From NCBI RefSeq assembly GCF_008327685.1, contig NZ_BDDE01000010.1, forward strand, positions 806,001-870,000: a DNA stretch of 64,000 nucleotides. The letters run 5' to 3'. A program made the translations under genes and the position numbers. Shown one piece after another: positions 41,159 to 49,609 of this stretch. This stretch comes from Actinomadura sp. K4S16 (GTDB lineage Bacteria > Actinomycetota > Actinomycetes > Streptosporangiales > Streptosporangiaceae). Position 1 is the first letter of the stretch, and every line of letters begins with the position of its first letter. The notes beneath the pieces are model-generated. The model was not told the DNA's origin, made no database searches, and saw only the letters and a list, made by a program, of their open reading frames with translations.

Positions 41159-41262
41159 GCGGAGCGAACCGGGGGGTGTGGGGGGTCGGCCCCCCACAGG
41201 AGGCACAGATGAGCGGAGCGAACCGGGGGGTGTGGGGGGTCGCCACCCCACAGGGAGCACAG
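41155..41262 (+). repeat. 54-bp tandem repeat, each unit with ATG, hairpin and ribosome-binding site (locus A)
   Basis: Two units (41155-41208, 41209-41262) start ATGAGCGGAGCGAACCGG and end with a ribosome-binding site and CACAG before the next ATG, so ATGs occur at 41155, 41209 and 41263. Unit 1 contains a 9-bp stem TGTGGGGGG/CCCCCCACA with loop TCGG (41177-41198) followed by AGGAGG; unit 2 keeps a 7-bp stem and AGGGAG. Both units are in frame with the pseudokinase and encode MSGANRGVWGV plus seven residues. Close copies occur at 63164-63268. Confidence 0.9.
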
Positions 41263-42291
41263 ATGAGTGTGGTCGGGTTGGAGGATGCGCTGGCGCTGCT
41301 GGACGGGGCGCGGGTGCCCGCGGACCTTTTCGGCGACGACGAGGCGGAGGCGGTGCGGCGCTACCGGCGGCTGGCCCGGCTCGTCCACCCCGACGCGAAC
41401 GGCGGCCGGACCCGGGACGCGTTCGTCAGGCTGACCTCGCTCTGGCGCGCCTACAACCGCGGCGACGAGACGCTGATCACCACGCGCCGCCACGCGTACC
41501 GGCTGGAGGGCGACCCCATCGGCGGCGACCTCGCGGTGCTGTACGCGGCGCGCCCGGAGCCCGGCCGCGAGGTGCTGCTGAAGATGCCGCGCGACCCGGC
41601 CGACGGCGACCTGGTCGAACGGGAGGCCGTGGCGCTCCGCCAGCTGGTCAAGGACGGCGACGGGCGGTTCCTGCCGTACGTCCCGCGGCTGGTCGAGTCG
41701 TTCCGGCACCGCGACGCCGCCACCGGCGCGCAGCGGCAGGTCAACGCGATCGAGGCGCTGGACGGCTTCCACACCCTGGCCGAGGTAGGGCGCGCCTACC
41801 CCGGCGGCGTCGACCCGCGCGACGCGGCCTGGATGTGGCGGCGGCTGCTGGCGGGCCTCGGCTTCGCGCACCGCGCCGGCGTGCTGCACGGCGCGGTGCT
41901 CCCCGACCACGTGATGATCCATCCGGAGAAGCACGGCCTGGTCCTGGTCGACTGGTGCTACTCGGTCCCCGGCTGCTACGCGCACACCGACCCCTCGGGG
42001 CGCGTCCCGGCGATGGTCGACCGGTACGCCGGCCGGTACCCGCCCGAGGTGCCGGGACGGCGGCCGGCGAGCCCGGCGACCGACATCTTCATGGCCACCC
42101 GGTGCATGACCGAACTCATGGGCGACAAGGCCCCGAAGGCGATGCGCTCGTTCGCGCGCGGCTGCACGCTGCCCGCGCAGAACCGGCGCCCCTCCGACGC
42201 CTGGCGACTGCTGGCCGAACTCGACGAGCTGCTGGAGCGGCTCTACGGCCCGCGCCGCTTCCGCCCCTTCCACCTGCCCGTTCCCGCCTGA
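41155..42291 (+). CDS. J-domain protein fused to a probable pseudokinase
   Basis: 378 aa from ATG 41155; starts at 41209 (360 aa) or 41263 (342 aa) are equally possible because each ATG has its own ribosome-binding site. Counting from 41263, residues 1-70 form a J-domain: AVRRYRRLARLVHPDANGGR (HPD) and AFVRLTSLWRAYNRG. A kinase-like fold follows: β3 Lys in EVLLKMPRDPADG, αC Glu in LVEREAVALRQL, a catalytic loop reading VLHGAVLPDHVMI (HRD Asp replaced by Ala, Asn by His) and DWC in place of DFG. The missing base suggests a pseudokinase or divergent nucleotide binder. J-domains recruit Hsp70 (DnaK). It lies between NrtR-like and vWA genes; function unknown. Confidence 0.82.
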   Translation: MSGANRGVWGVGPPQEAQMSGANRGVWGVATPQGAQMSVVGLEDALALLDGARVPADLFGDDEAEAVRRYRRLARLVHPDANGGRTRDAFVRLTSLWRAYNRGDETLITTRRHAYRLEGDPIGGDLAVLYAARPEPGREVLLKMPRDPADGDLVEREAVALRQLVKDGDGRFLPYVPRLVESFRHRDAATGAQRQVNAIEALDGFHTLAEVGRAYPGGVDPRDAAWMWRRLLAGLGFAHRAGVLHGAVLPDHVMIHPEKHGLVLVDWCYSVPGCYAHTDPSGRVPAMVDRYAGRYPPEVPGRRPASPATDIFMATRCMTELMGDKAPKAMRSFARGCTLPAQNRRPSDAWRLLAELDELLERLYGPRRFRPFHLPVPA

Positions 42292-42301
42292 AGGAGAGAC
42301 C

Positions 42302-43273
42302 ATGGGAAGCGGAAACTGGTCCACCGACGTCTACGCCGCCCGCGCGAGCTACCGCGCGTCCACCGGCGCCAGCGCGTTCGCCTACTCCGACGGCGGCGCC
42401 ACCACCGTCCACCCCGACCTCGACCCGCGCGGCGTGACCGCCCGGGAGAGCCGGGACTCGGACGACCACCCCGAGTCGGTCGCGATCGGCGTGCTGTTCG
42501 ACGTGACCGGCTCGATGGGGACCGTGCCGCGCACGCTCCAGTCCAAGCTCCCCGACCTGCTCGGGCTGCTGCTGCGCAAGGGGTACGTCGAGCACCCGCA
42601 CATCCTGTTCGGCGCGGTCGGCGACGCGACCTGCGACCGGGCGCCGCTGCAGATCGGGCAGTTCGAGGCCGACAACCGGATGGACGACGACCTCGGCAAG
42701 ATCCTCCTCGAGGGCGGGGGCGGCGGCCAGATGCGCGAGTCGTACGAGCTGGCCATGTACTTCATGGCGCGGCACACCTCGATCGACTGCTTCGAGAAGC
42801 GCGGCAGGCGCGGCTACCTCTTCATGATCGGGGACGAGCTGGCCTACCCGGCGGCGAAGCGGCGCGAGATCGCCGCGGTGATCGGCGGCGAGCCGGACGA
42901 GGACGTGCCGATCGCCGAGCTCGTCCGCGAGCTGCGGCGCAAGTACGACGTGTACTTCATCATCCCCGAGGGCGCCTACCACTCCGGGAGCCGCGAGCTG
43001 AAGGACTTCTGGCAGGGCCTGCTCGGCCAGAACGTGCTCTACCTGGACGACCTGGACGCGGTCTGCGAGACGATCGCGCTGACGATCGGGCTCGCCGAGG
43101 ACGCCATCGACCTCGGCGAGGGGCTGGAGCACCTGGCGGAGGCGGGCTCGGACGCCGGCGCCTCGGTGTCGCGGGCGCTCGCCCGGCTGGACGCCGCCCG
43201 CGCCCCGGTCGCGGTCTCCGCCACGCCGCCCGGCCTGGACTCCGCCGGCCCGTCCGCGACGACCCGCCTCTGA
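42302..43273 (+). CDS. von Willebrand factor A (vWA) domain protein
   Basis: 323 aa; ATG 42302 follows AAGGAGAGACC. After about 60 variable residues comes the MIDAS start IGVLFDVTGSMGTVPRTLQS (DxTxS metal-binding). The vWA fold continues with HPHILFGAVGDATCDRAPLQ, GGGGGQMRESYELAMYFMAR (Gly-rich loop and metal Glu), GRRGYLFMIGDELAYPAAKR and KYDVYFIIPEGAYHSGSREL. The C-terminus is Ala-rich and disordered. vWA proteins are scaffold or assembly factors, often paired with ATPases or kinases; here the partner is presumably the J-domain/pseudokinase. No signal peptide, so cytosolic. Confidence 0.9.
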   Translation: MGSGNWSTDVYAARASYRASTGASAFAYSDGGATTVHPDLDPRGVTARESRDSDDHPESVAIGVLFDVTGSMGTVPRTLQSKLPDLLGLLLRKGYVEHPHILFGAVGDATCDRAPLQIGQFEADNRMDDDLGKILLEGGGGGQMRESYELAMYFMARHTSIDCFEKRGRRGYLFMIGDELAYPAAKRREIAAVIGGEPDEDVPIAELVRELRRKYDVYFIIPEGAYHSGSRELKDFWQGLLGQNVLYLDDLDAVCETIALTIGLAEDAIDLGEGLEHLAEAGSDAGASVSRALARLDAARAPVAVSATPPGLDSAGPSATTRL

Positions 43274-43276
43274 GCC

Positions 43277-44557
43277 ATGGGCCACGTGATCGTCGTCGAC
43301 CTCGGCTTCGGGGACGCGGGCAAGGGCACGGTCGTCGACCACCTCTGCCGCACCGCCGCGCTCCCCGCGCCCCCTAGGGCGGTCGTGAGGTTCAACGGCG
43401 GCGCGCAGGCGGCGCACAACGTCGTCGCGCCGGACGGGCGGCACCACACGTTCGCCCAGTTCGGCTCGGGCACGTTCGTGCCGGGCGTCCGCACGCACCT
43501 GTCGCGGTTCATGCTGGTCGACCCCCTGGCGCTCGCGGCCGAGGCCGACCACCTGCGGACGCTCGGCGTCACGGACGCGCTCGCCCGGCTCACCGTCGAC
43601 CGGGACGCGCTGCTGACGACGCCCTACCACCGGGCCGCCAACCGCGCGCGGGAGTCGGCGCGCGGTGCGGCCCGGCACGGGTCGTGCGGGATGGGCGTCG
43701 GCGAGACCGCATCCTACGCCCTGGCGCACGACGACGCGCCGCGGGCGGGCGACTGCCTGTCGCCCGCCCGGCTGCGGCGCCGGCTCGCCGCCGTCCGCGA
43801 CTGGTACAGGGCCGTGTTCCCCGACGGCGAGGAGGTCCCGGACGTCGGCGCCTGCGCCGACGCCTTCACCGCCTTCGCCGAGCACGTGCGGATGGTCGGC
43901 CCCGACCACCTGGCCGCCCTGCTCCGCGCCGGGGACGTTGTGTTCGAGGGCGCCCAGGGCGTCCTGCTGGACGAGTGGCACGGCTTCCACCCGTACACGA
44001 CGTGGTCGACGACGACGTTCGCCAACGCCGAGACGCTGCTCGCCGAGGCGGGCGCGTCCGCGGCGCGGCTCGGGGTGCTGCGCGCGTACGCGACCCGCCA
44101 CGGCCCCGGCCCGTTCGTCACCGAGGACCCGGCGCTGACCGCGGACCTCCCCGACCCGCACAACGGCACGGGACGCTGGCAGGGCGCGTTCCGCGTCGGC
44201 CACCTGGACGCCGTCGCCCTCCGGTACGCACTGGAGGCGGCGGGCGGCGTGGACGGCCTGGCGGTCACGCACCTGGACGTAGCGGGGGCACGTCCGGACC
44301 TGCGTGTCTGCCGCTCCTACGAGATGGACGGCGGACGGGTCGGGCGGCTGGAGACCGGGCCGCCCGACCTCGACCGCCAGGCCGCCCTCACCCGCCGCCT
44401 CCTGGCGGCGCGCCCCGTCTACGCCCCGCTCGGCGATCCCGTGGAGACGATCGAGGACGCGCTGGGCGCGCCCGTCGTCCTGCGCTCCTACGGGCCGACC
44501 TCAGCCGACAAGAAGGCTGACCAGTTCCGGACACCCATTGACCTGAGCGTGCACTGA
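43277..44557 (+). CDS. PurA paralogue (adenylosuccinate-synthetase-like), altered substrate loop
   Basis: 426 aa, starting 3 bp after the vWA stop. It keeps the P-loop HVIVVDLGFGDAGKGTVVDH (catalytic Asp retained; GDEGKG is GDAGKG), catalytic His in NGGAQAAHNVV, FEGAQGVLLDEWHGFHPYTT and ITHLDV-like AVTHLDVAG. The aspartate/IMP loop, normally TTGRRRRTGW, reads GTGRWQGAFRVGH, so Arg residues after the first are lost. The GTGRGIGP-like segment is SCGMGVGETASYA. Ligation of an IMP-like substrate with an amino donor is likely, but the substrates probably differ from housekeeping PurA. Being encoded with a regulator, pseudokinase and vWA protein argues against plain purine synthesis. Confidence 0.85.
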   Translation: MGHVIVVDLGFGDAGKGTVVDHLCRTAALPAPPRAVVRFNGGAQAAHNVVAPDGRHHTFAQFGSGTFVPGVRTHLSRFMLVDPLALAAEADHLRTLGVTDALARLTVDRDALLTTPYHRAANRARESARGAARHGSCGMGVGETASYALAHDDAPRAGDCLSPARLRRRLAAVRDWYRAVFPDGEEVPDVGACADAFTAFAEHVRMVGPDHLAALLRAGDVVFEGAQGVLLDEWHGFHPYTTWSTTTFANAETLLAEAGASAARLGVLRAYATRHGPGPFVTEDPALTADLPDPHNGTGRWQGAFRVGHLDAVALRYALEAAGGVDGLAVTHLDVAGARPDLRVCRSYEMDGGRVGRLETGPPDLDRQAALTRRLLAARPVYAPLGDPVETIEDALGAPVVLRSYGPTSADKKADQFRTPIDLSVH

Positions 44558-44600
44558 GACCAAGATCCCGCTATCGCCGCGGATCCCCCGGAGGTGGACG

Positions 44601-46568
44601 TTGCGTCTCCCCCAGCGCACCCTGTCGGCATTCGCGGCGCTCGCCGCGTCCCTCGCGCTGCTGACCGGCCCGGCCGCCGCGCCGCCTGCCGCGGCGCAGG
44701 AGGGCGACGGCTGCGACCCGATCGACCCGGCCGCGTGCCTGCTGCCGTTCCCGAACGACTGGTACACGGTCGCGGACGGCGGCACGGCCACCGGCCGCCG
44801 CGTCCACATGCGCACCACGCTGAAGAACGCGCTCGGCGTCCCCGTGTCGCCGGCCGAGTGGAACCGCGCGGACGGCTTCTCCCCCGGTTCGATGCTGCTC
44901 AGCCGCGTCCCCGGCCTCGACCTCGCCCGCACCGGCGCCGCGCCCGTCACCGACATCGGCGCCTCGCTGCGCGACGACGCCCCGATCGTGATCGTCGACA
45001 CCGCCACCGGTGAGCGCTGGCCGTACTGGGCGGAACTGGACGCCAACGCGCCCGCCGACCGCCGGGCGCTGATCGTCCGCCCGGCCCGCAACTTCCGCGA
45101 GGGCCATCGCTACGCCGTCGCGCTGCGCAACCTGCGCGACGCGTCCGGGAACCCGATCGGGCCGAACGCCGCGTTCGCCAAGATCCTCGGGCCGGACCTG
45201 CCGTCGACCGACCCGCTCGCGGCGCGGCAGCGCCAGGAGAAGCGGGTCCTCGCCGCGCTCAAGGCCCGCGGGGTGGGCCGGGACGGCCTCTACCTCGCCT
45301 GGGACTTCACCGTCGCGAGCCGGCAGAGCCTCACCGGGCCCGTGCTGCACATGCGCGACGACGCGCTGCGCGGGCTCGGCGACCGCTCCCCCTCGTTCCT
45401 CGTGACGCAGGTCGCCGACGACGTGGACGACAAGATCGCCCGCGAGGTGAAGGGGATCGTCTGGGCGCCGAGCTACCTCGACCAGTACGGCGGGGTGCCC
45501 GGATCGTCCCTGCACCGCGGCGCGGACGGCCTGCCCTCGCGGCTGCCGGGCAACTCCCAGGCCGTCCCGTTCCAGTGCGAGATCCCGCGCTCGGCGCTCA
45601 CCCGGCCCGCGCGCCCCGCCCTCTACGGGCACGGCCTGCTCGGCAACGAGGGCGAGGTCGACGCGGGCAACGTCAAGGCGATGGCCGCCGAGCACGGCTT
45701 CGTGTTCTGCGCGACCAAGTGGATCGGCATGGCGGACGAGGACGTTCCGAACGTCGTCTCCGCGCTCGCCGACCTCACCCGCTTCCGGACGGTCGCGGAC
45801 CGCCTCCAGCAGAGCCTCGTGAACTTCACCTTCCTCGGACGCGCGATGACCCGCGGGTTCGCCGGGAACCAGGCGTTCCAGAACGCCGCGGGCGCGCCAC
45901 TGATCGACACCGGGGCCGAGCTGACCTACGACGGCAACAGCCAGGGCGGCATCATGGGCGGCGCGCTCACCGCGGTCTCGCCCGACGTCCGCCGCGCCGT
46001 CCTCGGCGTCCCGGCGATGAACTACAGCACGCTGCTCAACCGCAGCGCCGACTTCCCGCAGTACGCGAAGGTCCTCGACCTGTTCTACCCGGACAGGCTC
46101 GACCAGCAGATCGGTCTCGCGCTGATCCAGATGCTGTGGGACCGCGGCGAGGCCAACGGCTACGCGTGGCACATGACGGACGACCCGCTCCCGAACACGC
46201 CGAAGCACCGGGTGCTCATGCACGTGGCGTTCGGCGACCACCAGGTCGCGCCGGTCGCCGCCGAGGTCGAGGCGCGCACGATCGGCGCCCGCGTCCACGC
46301 GCCGACCGTCGTCCCCGGGCGGGTCCCGGACGAGGCGCCCTACTGGGGCATCCCGACGTTCGGCTCGTCCTACGGCGGTTCCGCCATGGTCGTCTGGGAC
46401 AGCGGCTCGCCGGTCCCGCCGCTCACGAACACGCCCCCCACCGAGGGGCGCGATCCGCACTCGGATCCGCGCAACAACGCCGACGCGCGCCGGCAGAAGG
46501 CGGTGTTCCTCACGACGGGCACCGTCGTGGACGTCTGCGGCGGGGGACCCTGCGTGATCACGCCCTGA
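44601..46568 (+). CDS. Secreted alpha/beta-hydrolase (virulence-factor lipase-like)
   Basis: 655 aa from a TTG start with GGAGG 6 nt upstream; no ATG/GTG in this frame fits. The signal peptide covers about residues 1-32 (LSAFAALAASLALLTGPAAA, cleavage near AAAQ). The N-terminal part (CDPIDPAACLLPFPNDWYTV) matches large secreted lipase-like proteins. The hydrolase core contains ALYGHGLLGNEGEVDAGNVK (oxyanion region) and nucleophile elbow LTYDGNSQGGIMGGALTAVS (G-N-S-Q-G), with a His near MHVAFGDHQVAPVAAEVEAR. Six Cys residues occur, consistent with export. Likely substrate: lipids or polyesters. Family assignment is inferred. Confidence 0.85.
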   Translation: MRLPQRTLSAFAALAASLALLTGPAAAPPAAAQEGDGCDPIDPAACLLPFPNDWYTVADGGTATGRRVHMRTTLKNALGVPVSPAEWNRADGFSPGSMLLSRVPGLDLARTGAAPVTDIGASLRDDAPIVIVDTATGERWPYWAELDANAPADRRALIVRPARNFREGHRYAVALRNLRDASGNPIGPNAAFAKILGPDLPSTDPLAARQRQEKRVLAALKARGVGRDGLYLAWDFTVASRQSLTGPVLHMRDDALRGLGDRSPSFLVTQVADDVDDKIAREVKGIVWAPSYLDQYGGVPGSSLHRGADGLPSRLPGNSQAVPFQCEIPRSALTRPARPALYGHGLLGNEGEVDAGNVKAMAAEHGFVFCATKWIGMADEDVPNVVSALADLTRFRTVADRLQQSLVNFTFLGRAMTRGFAGNQAFQNAAGAPLIDTGAELTYDGNSQGGIMGGALTAVSPDVRRAVLGVPAMNYSTLLNRSADFPQYAKVLDLFYPDRLDQQIGLALIQMLWDRGEANGYAWHMTDDPLPNTPKHRVLMHVAFGDHQVAPVAAEVEARTIGARVHAPTVVPGRVPDEAPYWGIPTFGSSYGGSAMVVWDSGSPVPPLTNTPPTEGRDPHSDPRNNADARRQKAVFLTTGTVVDVCGGGPCVITP

Positions 46569-46580
46569 CCGGCACCTGAG

Positions 46581-47294
46581 ATGATCGTGGGCATGCTCCA
46601 GGTCTGCCCGAACGGAAGCCGGACCGAGGGCGTGCCGACGTCCCCGGAGGAGATCGCCGCCGCGGTCCGCGCCGCCGCCGACGTGGGCGCTCAGGACGCC
46701 CACCTGCACCCGAAGGACGACGCGGGCGCCGACACGCTGCGGGCGCCCCGCGTCGCCGAGACCGTCGCCGCCGTCCGCGCCGCCGTCCCGTCGATGCCCG
46801 TCGGCGTGACGACCGGCGCCTGGGCCGCGCCCGACCCGGTCGAGCGCGCCGCCCTGGTGCGCTCCTGGACGGTGCTTCCCGACCACGCCTCGGTGAACTT
46901 CCACGAGGAGGGCGCCGAGCTGGTCGCCGAGGCGCTGTTCGAACGCGGCGTCGCGATCGAGGCCGGCGTCTTCTCCGGCACCGACGCGGCCGAGCGGTTC
47001 CTGCGCTGGCCGCACGCCCACCACGTGCTGCGGATCCTGGCGGAGGTCACCGACACCGACCCGGAGACGGCGACCGACACCGCCAAGGACCTCCTGCACG
47101 AGCTCGGCACCCGGCTGTCGCGCCCGATCCTGCTGCACGGCGAGGAGGGCGGGGCCTGGCCGGTGCTGCGGCTCGCCGTCCGGCTGAACCTCGACGTCCG
47201 CATCGGGTTGGAGGACACCCTCGAACTGCCCGACGGCTCGCCCGCCACCGACAACGCGGTGCTCGTCCAGACGGCCCGCGCCCTCCTGCCCTAG
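46581..47294 (+). CDS. BKACE (beta-keto acid cleavage enzyme, DUF849) family protein
   Basis: 237 aa from ATG 46581 (ATG 46593 possible), somewhat shorter than the usual 270-310. Typical elements: LQVCPNGSRTEGVPTSPEEI, VGAQDAHLHPKDDAGADTLR (Zn-binding HxHP), MPVGVTTGAW, ASVNFHEEGAELVAEALFER, RPILLHGEEGGAWPVLRLAV and VRIGLEDTLELPDGSPATDN. BKACE enzymes split beta-keto acids using acetyl-CoA, giving acetoacetate and a CoA ester. The shorter form with the HLHPKD motif is common in actinobacteria; substrate unknown. Confidence 0.9.
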   Translation: MIVGMLQVCPNGSRTEGVPTSPEEIAAAVRAAADVGAQDAHLHPKDDAGADTLRAPRVAETVAAVRAAVPSMPVGVTTGAWAAPDPVERAALVRSWTVLPDHASVNFHEEGAELVAEALFERGVAIEAGVFSGTDAAERFLRWPHAHHVLRILAEVTDTDPETATDTAKDLLHELGTRLSRPILLHGEEGGAWPVLRLAVRLNLDVRIGLEDTLELPDGSPATDNAVLVQTARALLP

Positions 47295-47322
47295 GCGGGT
47301 CCCTAGGCGATGCGGGGCCCGC
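47295..47322. terminator. Bidirectional hairpin terminator
   Basis: A 9-bp stem (GCGGGTCCC with GGGGCCCGC, one G-T pair) and a 10-nt loop fill the whole gap between the convergent stop codons at 47294 and 47324. Confidence 0.7.
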
Positions 47323-47323
47323 G

Positions 47324-47935
47324 TCAGGAGCGCGGGTTGTGGCCCGCGGAGTCCAGGCGGGCCCAGTCGGCCTCCCACATCTCGTCGCGGTGCCGGTCGC
47401 AGCGGCGGCGGACGAAGGCGTAGGCGCACAGGACGGGGACCGCGCAGCCGAGCACGGTGGCGCCGGCCGCGTAGGCGGCGTCGGTGACGGTGCGGCTGTG
47501 CGGGCGGGGCCGGACGGTCGGTTCGCCCTGCCGGTCCACCCAGATCGTCCGGTGCGCGCCGACCTTGGCGTTCTTCCAGCTCGGCAGCGTCCCGACGTGG
47601 GGCCGGCCGTCCGCGCCCGGCCAGCTGGCCTGGACGGTCTCGTGGATGTAGCGGTCGCCGGAGGAGCCGAGGCCGCCGGTCGAGGTGACCGTGGCGACGA
47701 CCTGGTGGCGCTCCGCCCGCTCCGCCTGCTCGGCGCGCGTCCCCGCGGAGTAGGACCAGGACGCCGTCCAGGCGGCGAGCGGCGGGGCGACGGCGAGCAG
47801 CAGCAGGAGGAGGCCGAGGGCGATCAGCCGCTGGACGCGGTCGACCGGGCGGCGCAGTTCGCTGCGCTCCAGACCGAGCCGCCGGCGCAGCCTGGCGGCC
47901 GGCGTGCCTCCCGGCCCGATGCCGGACCCGCGCAT
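47324..47935 (-). CDS. Rv1733c-family membrane protein
   Basis: 203 aa; ATG 47935 follows GGGGAGGTGATCGCAG. One TM near residues 35-55 (LIALGLLLLLLAVAPPLAAW), an external domain of about 100 residues with VATVTSTGGLGSSGDRYIHE, VQASWPGADGRPHVGTLPSW and TIWVDRQGEPTVRPRPHSRT, then a second TM (AAGATVLGCAVPVLCAYAFV) and a charged tail (DRHRDEMWEADWARLDSAGH). This matches the mycobacterial Rv1733c/streptomycete family, whose biochemical role is unknown (Rv1733c is a dormancy antigen in M. tuberculosis). Confidence 0.88.
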   Translation of the reverse strand: MRGSGIGPGGTPAARLRRRLGLERSELRRPVDRVQRLIALGLLLLLLAVAPPLAAWTASWSYSAGTRAEQAERAERHQVVATVTSTGGLGSSGDRYIHETVQASWPGADGRPHVGTLPSWKNAKVGAHRTIWVDRQGEPTVRPRPHSRTVTDAAYAAGATVLGCAVPVLCAYAFVRRRCDRHRDEMWEADWARLDSAGHNPRS

Positions 47936-47977
47936 CTGCGATCACCTCCCCGGGTGTGCCCTCCCGGCAAGAGGCCT

Positions 47978-49609
47978 TTAGCCGTCCTTTCCCAGGATAT
48001 TCCCGCGTTCGTTGATCGGCACATCTCCGGTGGCCGAATCATTTCCCATTTCAGGGCCGTTATGCCGAGCCGATGACCGGATCCGGCCATCGGGCAGGGC
48101 CCCGGCGCCCTCCGGCGTCCCGGCGCCTCGCGGGCCCCCGGCGGCCAGGGCGAGGAGCGCGCCCAGCAGGCACATTCCGGCGGTGATCCAGAAGATCTCC
48201 TGGTATTCGGTCCGCAGCGCGTCCTGAAGGGCGGCGTTGTAGGTCTTCATCTGCCGCGCGAACTCGTCCTTGGACATCAGGAACGGCAGCGGCGGCTTCA
48301 GGTCGGCGGTGAGGGCGTGGAACCGGTGGAACCCCCACGCGGTCAGCGCGGAGATCCCGAGCAGCATCCCCATCATCCGCGCGACGACCACGGCCGCGGA
48401 CGCGACGCCGTGCCGCGCCGCCGGGACGAACGCCAGCACCGCCGACGACACCGGCGCGATCACCAGGCCGAGGCCGAGGCCGGTCACCACGAGGTCGACG
48501 TCCATCCTCGGCAGCGGGCCGTACGACGCGCTCGCCAGGTCGGCCGGCCAGCCGGCGATCAGCAGGTAGCCGCCGGCGGAGACGGCCATCCCCACCGCCA
48601 TCGGCCACCGCTCCCCCACCCGCCGCGCCACCAGTCCGCCCGCCACCGCCGCGACGGGCAGCGCCACGAGGAACCGCGTCAGCAGCAGCGCGCCGTCCGT
48701 CGCGTCCTTGTGCAGGACGGTCTGCGCGACCAGCACGACGTCCACCAGCGTCACCATCAGCGCCGCGCCCGACAGCAGGCTCACGCCGAGCGTCGCCAGC
48801 AGCGGCCCGCGCCGCACGCCCGACAGGTCGAGCAGCCGCGTCCGGGACCTGATCTCCCACAGCACGAACACCGCCAGGACGACGGCGCCCGCGCCCAGCG
48901 CCGGCAGGCCCCACGACGGCAGCGCCGCCTCCTCCGGCTCGGGGTTGTAGACGGCGACGACCAGCAACCCGAGACCGAGCGCCAGCAGCAGGCCGCCCAC
49001 GACGTCCACGCCCGGCCGCGCTTCCTGTGGGGACCCGGCCGCGCGCCCGCCCGGCACGGCGGCCTGCACGGCCGCCATCGCGACCGCCACGAGCGGCAGG
49101 TTGATCCAGAAGACCGCCCGCCAGTCGAACGCCGCGGCGATCCCCGCCCCGTACAGCGGGCCCAGCACGCTCCCCAGCTCCTGCGCCGCGCCCACCGCGC
49201 CGAGCACGACCGGCCGCTGCCGCTCCTCCCAGAGGTCACCGGCCAGCGCCATCGTCACGGGCAGCAGCGCACCGCCCGCCACGCCCTGCACCACCCGGCC
49301 CGCCGTCAGCACCGGGACGTCCTGCGCCAGCGCCGTCACCACCGACCCGACCGCGAAGAACACCAGGCAGGCCTGCAGCACCGGCCGGCGCCCGAACCGG
49401 TCCGACAGCTGCCCGAGCAGCGGCATCGCCGCCACGTACCCCAGCAGGAACCCGGTCAGGACGGGCGTCACCCGCTCCAGCCGGTTCACCGGGATCCCGA
49501 GGTCCTTGACCACCGGCAGCAGGATCGTCGTGACGACGTAGGCGTCCAGCGCGGCCAGCAGCACCACCGCGCCGCCGGCCCCGATCGCGACCCGGCGACG
49601 CGCGCTCAC
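47978..49609 (-). CDS. MFS lipid/drug exporter, P55-like (lprG partner)
   Basis: 543 aa from GTG 49609, overlapping the lprG stop (GTGA). 14 TM DHA2 type: [20 protein letters not shown] (motif D1), [20 protein letters not shown] (motif A), [20 protein letters not shown] (motif B) and [20 protein letters not shown] (motif C). A long loop precedes the last helix ([20 protein letters not shown]). In mycobacteria the lprG-P55 (Rv1411c-Rv1410c) operon exports triacylglycerides and affects drug tolerance; gene order, coupling and lipoprotein partner are the same here, so orthology is likely. Confidence 0.9.
   Translation of the reverse strand: MSARRRVAIGAGGAVVLLAALDAYVVTTILLPVVKDLGIPVNRLERVTPVLTGFLLGYVAAMPLLGQLSDRFGRRPVLQACLVFFAVGSVVTALAQDVPVLTAGRVVQGVAGGALLPVTMALAGDLWEERQRPVVLGAVGAAQELGSVLGPLYGAGIAAAFDWRAVFWINLPLVAVAMAAVQAAVPGGRAAGSPQEARPGVDVVGGLLLALGLGLLVVAVYNPEPEEAALPSWGLPALGAGAVVLAVFVLWEIRSRTRLLDLSGVRRGPLLATLGVSLLSGAALMVTLVDVVLVAQTVLHKDATDGALLLTRFLVALPVAAVAGGLVARRVGERWPMAVGMAVSAGGYLLIAGWPADLASASYGPLPRMDVDLVVTGLGLGLVIAPVSSAVLAFVPAARHGVASAAVVVARMMGMLLGISALTAWGFHRFHALTADLKPPLPFLMSKDEFARQMKTYNAALQDALRTEYQEIFWITAGMCLLGALLALAAGGPRGAGTPEGAGALPDGRIRSSARHNGPEMGNDSATGDVPINERGNILGKDG

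Noticed and set aside
43277..44557. Housekeeping purA or phage-type PurZ
   Set aside because: Substrate-loop residues differ from PurA, and there are no phage genes or other Z-genome enzymes (such as a DatZ-like HD phosphohydrolase) in the window.
44571..47945. Very long minus-strand open frame (over 1100 codons) opposite the lipase-like and BKACE genes
   Set aside because: It is an antisense shadow: high GC third positions remove stops, the translation is low-complexity Arg/Gly/Ala/Val, and the + strand genes have clear motifs and ribosome-binding sites.
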